Positions 38,501 to 47,500 of a DNA stretch of 64,000 nt are shown piece after piece. This stretch comes from Dipteris shenzhenensis. Lineage: Eukaryota; Polypodiophyta; Polypodiopsida; Gleicheniales. Positions within the stretch are counted from its first letter, which is position 1. Every line of letters starts with the position of its first letter. The stretch lies in NCBI GenBank assembly GCA_047967505.1, contig CM106541.1; one strand, 5' to 3'. The translations under genes and the position numbers were made by a program. The notes beneath the pieces are model-generated. The model was not told the origin of the DNA. It ran no database searches and saw only the letters and a list, made by a program, of their open reading frames with translations.

Positions 38501-41500
38501 GACTCCTCATACGAGGAGAACTCCTCAGAATAGAGCACCACTTGATCTAGTGCACACTGATTTGTGTGAGATGCCACAGTTATCACTAGGGGGTGCCAAA
38601 TATTTTATTACTTTCATTGATGATGCCACACGTAAGGTGTGGGTCTATTTCTTGAAGCATAAGGGAGATGCCCTAGATGCTTTCAAGAGATTTGTCGCTC
38701 AGGTGGAGAATCGGACAGGTCGTAGGCTGAAATGCCTCAGATCCGATAATGGGGGTGAGTATGTGTCACATGCTTTTGTGCAGTTTTGCCAAGCTAAGGG
38801 CATCAAACAGGAACTCACAGCCCCTCATAATGCATCTCAAAATGGTGCAAGTGAGCGGATGAATCGAACTGTTCAGGAGAAGGTTCGATGTATGTTGTCT
38901 TATGCTGCATTACCCCATGGCTTTTGGGCAGAAGCCGTGCAAACAGCAGTTCACATTATTAACAGGTCACCAAATAAGGCTTTGGAGTTGAAAGTGCCAG
39001 AGGAGGTGTGGTCTGGCAAGCCACCCTCATATAAGCACTTACGGGTATTTGGCTGCGAGTGCTTTGCTCATGTACGCAAAGATCTACGCACCAAGCTGGA
39101 TCCAAAGTCTATCAGATGCATCTTTATGGGATATGGTGATGAAGGTGAAATGGGGTACAGGTTATGGGATCCCGTTAAACGGAAGATTATACGCAGCAAT
39201 GATGTCATCTTTAAAGAAGATAGTGTACACAAGGAACCCGTGCAACCTGTGGAATACAGGAGGGTTATTTATGATGATGTTGGACAGCCAAGAATGCCCA
39301 TTTATATGCAGCAGCAGCCTGCTGCAGATCACCCTGTTCAAGAGGGTATACAGGCTGGAAATCAGCCAGATGATTTTGCCAATGATGTACCACTGGATAT
39401 GGCAGCAGATGAAGCTGTAGCACAGCCAGATATGATGGTACAGCCACCTGTCATTCATGAAGAACAGGCTGGACAGCAGCCTAATCCGGAACATTTTGTT
39501 AGGAGGAGCTCCCGTGCACAACGGCCTCCTGTCAGGTTTGTTCCAGGAGCCAATAATGTGGCTGATTTTATCATGTTGACAGATTGTGGTGAGCCTTCCA
39601 GCTTCAAGGAAGCTATGGGAAGAGCAGAGAAAAAGAAGTGGGAGAAAGCCATGCAATCAGAAATGGACTCCCTACTTCAGAATGATACATGGGACTTGGT
39701 GCAGTTACCTGCAGGCAGAAAGGTTTTGCCATGCAAGTGGGTTTACAAAGTCAAAGTGGATTCAAATGCTTTACCTCGGTATAAGGCCAGATTGGTTGCC
39801 AAGGGATTTAAGCAGGAGAAGGGCATTGATTTTGATGAGATTTTTTCCCCTGTAGTCAAGATGACTACTTTGAGAGCAGTGTTAGCTCTTGTTGCTCATG
39901 ATGACATGGATTTATGTCAGATGGATGTGAAGACAGCTTTTCTTCACGGAGATCTCCATGATGAGATCTATATGAGTCAGCCAGAGGGATATGCTGTTAA
40001 AGGGAAAGAGCAGCTTGTGTGTAAGCTCAAGTGGAGCTTGTATGGACTCAAGCAGGCGCCAAGAGAATGGTACAAGAAGTTTGATGCATTCATGCAGTCC
40101 CAAGGGTATCATAGGTGTGAGACCGATCATTGCTTATACACCAAACGGGCAAAGGATGGCAGTTTGATGCTACTCATTCTATATGTGGATGACATGCTTA
40201 TTGCCAGTAAATCTCAGCATGAGATTAGTGCTTTGAAGAAACAACTGCATAAGTCTTTTGACATGAAAGACTTGGGTGATGCAAATCATATTCTTGGCAT
40301 GCGTATTACTCGTGACAGGTCCAAGGGACTTTTGTTTCTGTCACAGAAAGAGTACATTGACAAAGTACTGCAGAGGTTTAAAATGGAGGGGGGGAAGTCC
40401 ATTAGTACCCCGTTGCCTCCACATTTAAAACTCAGCAGTAAGGACAGCCCCAGATCAGATGATGATAAGGCTGAAATGGCCAAGGTTCCGTATGCATCTG
40501 CAGTTGGATCTTTGATGTATGCCATGGTTGCCACTCGTCCGGATATTGCTTTTGCGGTGGGAGTCATCAGCAGGTATATGGCAAATCCAGGCAAGCGGCA
40601 TTGGGAAGCAGTGAAAGGTGTCTTGAGGTATCTCAAAGGTACCAAAGACTTGTGCATATGCTATGGTAGGCAGGATGCATTGGTGCATGGTTTTACAGAT
40701 TCAGACTATGCAGGGAATGCAAATAACCGGAAGTCTACTACCGGTTATATTTTTACATTTGCAGGAGGTGCTATATCATGGGTGTCTCGGTTGCAGAAAT
40801 GCGTTGCACTGTCAACCACAGAAGCTGAATATGTTGCAGCCACTGAGGCTTGCAAGGAAGCAATATGGCTTACTCGGCTGGTGGGAGATTTGGGCATTAC
40901 AGGTGACATACCAGTTTTGCATTGTGATAGTCAGAGTGCTATCATGTTGGCAAAGAATCCGGTCTTTCATCAGAAGACCAAGCACATAGAAGTGAAATAT
41001 CATTTCATCAGGGAGGTACTGGAAGACAAGCGTCTTGAGCTTGTGAAAGTACATACTGATGATAATCCTGCAGAGTTGCTCACTAAGAGCTTGCCTACAG
41101 AGCGGTTTGCATATTGCCGCCACATCATCGGATTAGGATGAGACCATTCTTACTTTATGGTCTAGTATACAGTAACTGTATATTGCTGTAATTTTTATTC
41201 TTTTCTCCCCTTTAGGCACATTGGCCTTTAGGTGGGAGGTTGTTGGGGTAAAGGCACATTGCCTACCCTTAATTAAAGAATTAAAAGTTAGGACACCTAT
41301 GACTGTCTTAAGACAGTCATAGGGTAAACCTAATCCTAATAAAACTTAAGTGAGTTTGTGGTGTGGCTCACTCATCACTTCACACCCGCACTATTGTGTC
41401 TCTCTCACTCTCACTCTCTTGCTCCCTTCCTTCTCTCTTCCCCCCTCTCAACTTGTATCTAGGCCTAGGACTAAATGTCCTAGGTGTCACATAGGACTAT

Positions 41501-44500
41501 GTGTCCTATGTGGCATAGAAGGCACTAACACAATAAGTGCCTACACTTATGCCTACAAGGCACATACCATGGCCTATAGGGCATCACTAGAACCAGCAAA
41601 GGATGGCCTACAAACCCCCCTCCATGGGATGGGCTGAAGTATTCTGGAAACGTCTCAGAATACCTGGTAGTTTCTGGTCATGGTGGCACATTTTCATCCA
41701 AAAGGATATAGCCACCTATGAATGTACAAGGAATGTCAGATCATGTAACAAAGGGAACCAAGTGTAAAGCCTGTCGGAAGACTTCGAACTTGGGACGAGG
41801 AAGTGCCTTTGTAAACATATCTGCGATGTTGTCCTCTGTGGGAAGATAGGACAACTCTATGTCACCTGCTGACAACCGCTCCCGAACATAATGATAGTGA
41901 ACTTCAATATGCTTGGTACGCGCATGAAACACTGGGTTACGCGCAATGGCCAAAGCACTCTGGCTGTCAGTGTAGACAATAGTGGAGGATGTCTGGCAAA
42001 TACCAAGATCTGTAAGTAACTGTCGAAGCCAAACACACTCTACTGTAGCGGTGAAGGCTGCCCTGTACTCAGCCTCACGACTAGACGTGGCAACTGTCGG
42101 TTGCTTTTTGCTGAGCCAAGAAATACATGAATTGCCAAGCAAAAAACAATTGCCAGTATGTGACACTCTGGTGTCGGAACATCCTGCCCAGTCACTATCC
42201 GTGTAAGCATGCATGGTAAGTGAACCCTGATCACCATAGAAGAGGGCTAAATCCTGAGTGCCTCTGAGATATCTGAAGACTCTTTTCACTGCCTGCCAAT
42301 GCTGTGAACTGGGCATGTGCATGAATCTGCTGAGCTGAGATACTGCATACTGCAAGTCAGGTCTGGTGTGACATAAATAAATAAGGCATCCAACAGCCTG
42401 CTGATAAAGAGTGATATCACATGGTGGGCTCCCATCATGAGCTGAGAATTTGAAGCCAGGGTCCACTGGAGTAGAGATTGGCTTGCAATCCTCAAACTGA
42501 AAACGATCAAGGAGCTGTCCAATATACTTGGACTGAGACATCATGATACCCCCCTCAACATGAGCAAACTGAATGCCCAAATAATAATGAAGCCGTCCCA
42601 TGTCGGACATGTCAAAAATCTGCTGCAAATCAGCTTTGAAAGCTGCAATTTGCTGAGTATCGGGGCCCGTGATAAGCATATCATCCACATATAAAATCAG
42701 CACTAAAAAATCAGATCCACTCCCACGGAAATAAAGAGTGGGTTCTGTTGGACTATTCTGAAAACTAAGGGATAGTAAGTGTGCATGAATTTTGGCATAC
42801 CATGCCCTGGGTGCCTGCTTCAAACCATAAAGGGCTTTTCTAAGCCGGCATACCTTATTTTCAGAATTAACAACCTCAAAACCAGGAGGTTGAGTGACAT
42901 AGACTTCTTCCTGCAGATCCCCATGAAGAAAGGCAGTCTTGATGTCAAGTTGGTGCACTTGCCAATGATGATGGGCTGCAATGGCAATGACACATCGAAT
43001 GGTAGTAATCCTGGATGTGGGAGCAAATGTCTCCTCAAAGTCAATGCCTTGTTGTTGGGCATACCCTTTTGCAACAAGACGGGCTTTGTATCGATCTATG
43101 CTGCCATCAGATTTTCTTTTTAATTTGTAGACCCAACACGTTCCAATGGCATGCTTGCCAGGTGGAAGATCTACTAATTCCCAAGTGTCATTTTTGGCAA
43201 TAGATTGTAACTCAGCTTTCATTGCATCCATCCACTCTTTGCTGTCAAAAGCATCTTTATGGCACAAAGGCTCTTCATTGCAAGCTGTAGCAAGGAGTGC
43301 AAACTCAAGAAAGTGACCATGCTGTCTATTCCCTGATCTTGTCCGGGCAGCAAAAGGCTGATCTTGTTTGCTGTCCCTCAATGTATCAAGAAGCCATCTG
43401 GGAACTTGCCTTTGCTGTCTATTAACAGCTCTTTCTTCAAGGACTGCATCATGAGTAATGGGATCATTTGGTGCCGGAAGAGAAGCCTGCAAATCAGCAT
43501 GAGGTTGAGGCTGATTATTGCTTTGTGGAGGGCCTGCAGGAGGCGCATGTTGCTGCTCAAAATCTTCTTCTGATGATGGTAGAGGTAACCAAGATTCAAA
43601 GGCATCAAACATGTCAATATCTGGCTTTGCTTTGCAGTCCACAAGGGGAGAAGCTGAATGTTCAGCAAAGATCACATCTCTACTGACAATAATCTTCCCA
43701 GTATTTGGTTGATATAACCGATACCCTCTGCTCTCTTGGCTGTAACCAATGAATATGCATTTGATTGCCTTGTCATCAAGCTTATGTCTCAGCTGAGATG
43801 GTACATGAACATACGCAAGAGACCCAAAAACTTTCATGTGTGAAAGTGAAGGCTTCCTGCCTTTCCATGCTTCATAAGGTGTCATAGTCTGTAATGCCCG
43901 TGTAGGTGATCTATTCAGCACATAGTTGGCACACATTACTGCATCAAGCCAAAATTTATTGGGCAAAGACTTAGCCTTGAGCATGCATCTGGCCATCTCC
44001 ATTGTGGACCTGTTTTTCCTTTCAGAAACAGGATTCTGCTGAGGAGTGTAAGGAGTAGTGCATGAGTGAATAATGCCCCGTGAAGAAAGAAATGCATCAA
44101 ACTCCTTTGACATATACTCACCCCCCCTATCTGTGTTGAGGGTGACAAGCTTGCAGCCTGATTCATTCTCAACCATATTCAGCCATCTCTGAAAGCATAA
44201 GAAAACTTCAGATTTGGCCTTTAAAGGATATATCCAGCAATACCTTGTGAAATCATCAATGAGAGTCATGAAATACTTGTATCCTCCAATGGCATTTGTC
44301 CTCATTGGGCCACAGACATCACTGTGTACTAGCTGCAATTTCCTTTGTGAGAGTTTTGGACAATTCTTTTGAAAAGGAAATCGATGCATCTTACCCAAAA
44401 GACAACCCTCACACACATGTTTAGAAACTGTGTGAGTCTGAGGTACATCATTAGCCATCTGGTGTGAATGCAGCTTTGCAAGAGCTCTATAATTTAGATG

Positions 44501-47500
44501 GCCCATTCTCTCATGCCACAGATGAGTTTCAGCAAGCTGTGAATCTGAAATAGCCAATGCTTCGGTGTAAAGTGCAGCTGCATGATGATCAAGGTGATAA
44601 AGCCCTTTTCTCAAGGTGCCAGTGAGAACTATGGCATTGTCATCACGAAGATCATATACTAGGCATCTGTAGCCATCAAAAATTACTCTGAAACCTGAAG
44701 TAGCAATTGCTGAAATTGAAATCAAGTTGACTTCAATTCCAGGCACAAAAAGAACATTTGTCAGAGTGACAGGATGACTGGAAATGGATGTGAGCTGCAC
44801 ATCTCCAACTCCTTTTACAGCATATGAAGCATTATTGGCACATGTAACAGTCCCCCCTCGAGGTGCATCAGCTAAAGAATGAAACAACTGTCTGCAAGAT
44901 GTGACATGCTTGGAAGCACCACTATCAAAGTACCAGGACTGAGCATCATTAGAAGTAAAAAGTGCATCAGCGTTGGAGGGATCAAATGAGCAATGGACAA
45001 CCCATGCCCAATCATCCTGAAGAGCATGTGCATGTGAAGCATCTGCAGGCTCATGGGATTCAATGGCATGTGAGGCATTAGCTGTCAATCCTGCTTTCTT
45101 TTTCTCCGAAGCAATGCGCTTCCTGCATTCTGAAATGTCATGTCCAGGATTGCGACAATAATTGCATCTTTTCTTCTTTCCCTTATCTGCTGTATTTTTA
45201 GATGCATGAGAGGAATTGCAGCTGCTATGCGTAGAGGAATTGCAGCTGCTGTGTGCAGATTTTGGCTTGCCCATAGGCTTGGGAGCCTTGCCTCTTCCTG
45301 TTTGCTGTGAAGCAAATGCATGATCAGGAATAATTGCTTGTCTGTTAGCTCTACTTTGCTCTTCCTGCAAAAGCAAAGTAACAAGCTGATCAAAAGAATA
45401 GTGGTCTGGATTACCCATGGCCACTAATCGAAGGGTTGTAGCAAACCCTTGATATGTATCTGGTAGTCCATTTAATGTAGTACTGACAAGCTATGAATTT
45501 GGCACCACTTCATCAATGTTGGCAAGCTGTTCCATGAGGTCCTTGACCTTTGTCAAATATGCATCCATTGACTCACCTTCATTCATATTCACTTCCTGTA
45601 ATTGCCTTCTCAAATATGCAACACGAGCTTCATTGCGAATCTGATATAGAGAAGCCAATTTATCCCAAGCATCCTTTGCTGTCCTGCAAGAACGGATGTG
45701 TGGAATAATGATTCTCTTGCATGATAAAGCAATGCATGAATGAGCATTTGCATCTCTTGCATCCCATCTAGACTGTTCTTGAGTTGGAAGAGCAACAGCA
45801 GAAGTGCTAGAGGAAAAGGCATCAGAAGTAGTACCACCTGCAGAAGGTGCAGCAGTAGAAACAACCACTGAAGGATTGGCTGGCCTCAGATCAGCCCCAG
45901 AAACAATATTCCACAAATGCTTTGCAACAAGAATATGTTTCATGAGATAAGACCACATCGGATAGTTGGTGCCATCCAACTTATCATCTTCACGAAGAAC
46001 TCCAAATAAATCTTGATTGTTCCCAACCATAGCAACTGTGATAACTTGTAAAAGACCTGAAAACCAAAAAAGCCTCAAGGCTATCACTGCAATAAGCTGG
46101 CTGTCCAAAAATGACAGCAAATATCTGCAAATTTCTAACCCAAATCAAAGGGCAAATGCAGATCTGACCCAAATGTGACTGTGACAGGCAATGTTCACTG
46201 CAAAAACAGCAAATTTGGCAAAAGCCCCAAATTTATTGAGGGCAAATAAGCCAAAAAGAGGGCAAATTCAGTAAAGCCCCAAATCTTGCTGAAATTTCGC
46301 AAATGTGACCCAATGTATGCAAATCTGACTCAATATCCTGCAAATCTGACTCAATGTCCTGCAAATGTAACTGAATGTCCTGCAATCTGATTTAATGTAC
46401 TGCAATCTGATGCAAAAACAGCAAATTTGGCAAAAGCCCCAAATTTATTGAGGGCAAATAGGCCAAAAAGAGGGCAAATGTGTGAAAGCCCCAAATTTTG
46501 CAATGTCTTGCAAAAGCCCTGTATATAAATTCGCACGACGGTTGATCTGCAAGTGTACGTACGGAGCAGATGATCGTACGGAGCTAGTACACCTGTACGG
46601 AGAAGAGCGTACGGCTGTCGCTGTAGATGCTGATTCCGTACAGTAGGAGGAAGGTAGTACGGCAAAGTACAGCAAAGTACTTAATGCGTGGTACCACTGA
46701 AAGTACGATTGCGCACTGCAGGTACGGCGTACGGCGAAGCAGGAAACGCAGAATACGGAATACGTACGAAACGTACGACGAAGCAGGAATGCAAGGTACG
46801 GCGATGCAGCGTGCAGGTACAACGCGTAGGTACGACGGAGCAGATGCGACGGGTCTGCAAGAATCTGTACGCAAGTCCGTACAATCGTACGGATTGTACG
46901 GATGGAGCGCCACTTCTTGGAATCTGTGTGTAATGCAGATCCGGAGGTAGGAGAACAGATCCAGGAGTGCTCTGATACCACTGAAGGTACGTTTGAGAGA
47001 AAGGGAGAAAGAGAGTGTATGCAGTACAGGACGAGTCGAGGATGATAGTCACACAAACTTAGATAGATGGATAACATTACTAAACACAAGTACAAAGTAC
47101 TTGTATCTAGGCCTAGGACTAAATGTCCTAGGTGTCACATAGGACTATGTGTCCTACGTGGCATAGAAGGCACTAACACAATAAGTGCCTACACTTATGC
47201 CTACAAGGCACATACCATGGCCTATAGGGCATCACTAGAACCAGCAAAGGATGGCCTACAGGGACTAGCTACTATAACATCCCCACTGACGTCATCAGTG
47301 CCCAACAGTGGGTATAGACCATAGTATAAAAGTATGCTCTCACACATACAAATCCACACACCCACACATACTTGAGCATCCATTTATACAAAGTCTTCGT
47401 ACTGAGTTTCTGTCGGCACTCCGGAGGTGAAGGGCAAACTCAGCCATGACAAAGGCTAGCACTAAAGGAGAGTATACTAAAGCCTACTTTGATATCTAAA

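Larger units (their letters stand above)
35029..41450 (+). mobile_element. Ty1/copia retrotransposon A, full length and young
   Basis: 6422 bp with LTRs 35029-35238 and 41241-41450 that differ at one base (CTTCTCACTT against CTTCTCTCTT). The 5-bp target duplication ACTTG is at 35024-35028 and 41451-41455. PBS, polypurine tract and a continuous gag-pol frame are all present. It sits inside the 3' LTR of element B; removing it with one ACTTG restores the B LTR exactly. Confidence 0.97.
34907..47260 (-). mobile_element. Ty1/copia retrotransposon B, interrupted by element A
   Basis: LTRs 46982-47260 (5', 279 bp) and 34907-35028 plus 41456-41612 (3', 122+157 = 279 bp, split by element A). The target duplication GGGAC is at 34902-34906 and 47261-47265. 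PBS at 46969-46980; polypurine tract GGAGGGGGGTT at 41613-41623. Internal gag-pol 41741-46033. With A removed, B is about 5.9 kb. Confidence 0.95.

Noticed and set aside
46315-46410. Short regular repeats as a possible CRISPR-like array
   Set aside because: The units are degenerate, head-to-tail without unique spacers, and the DNA is plant nuclear.
46969-46980. TGGTATCAGAGC motifs as possible tRNA gene pieces
   Set aside because: They are 12-base primer binding sites next to LTR ends; no cloverleaf surrounds them.
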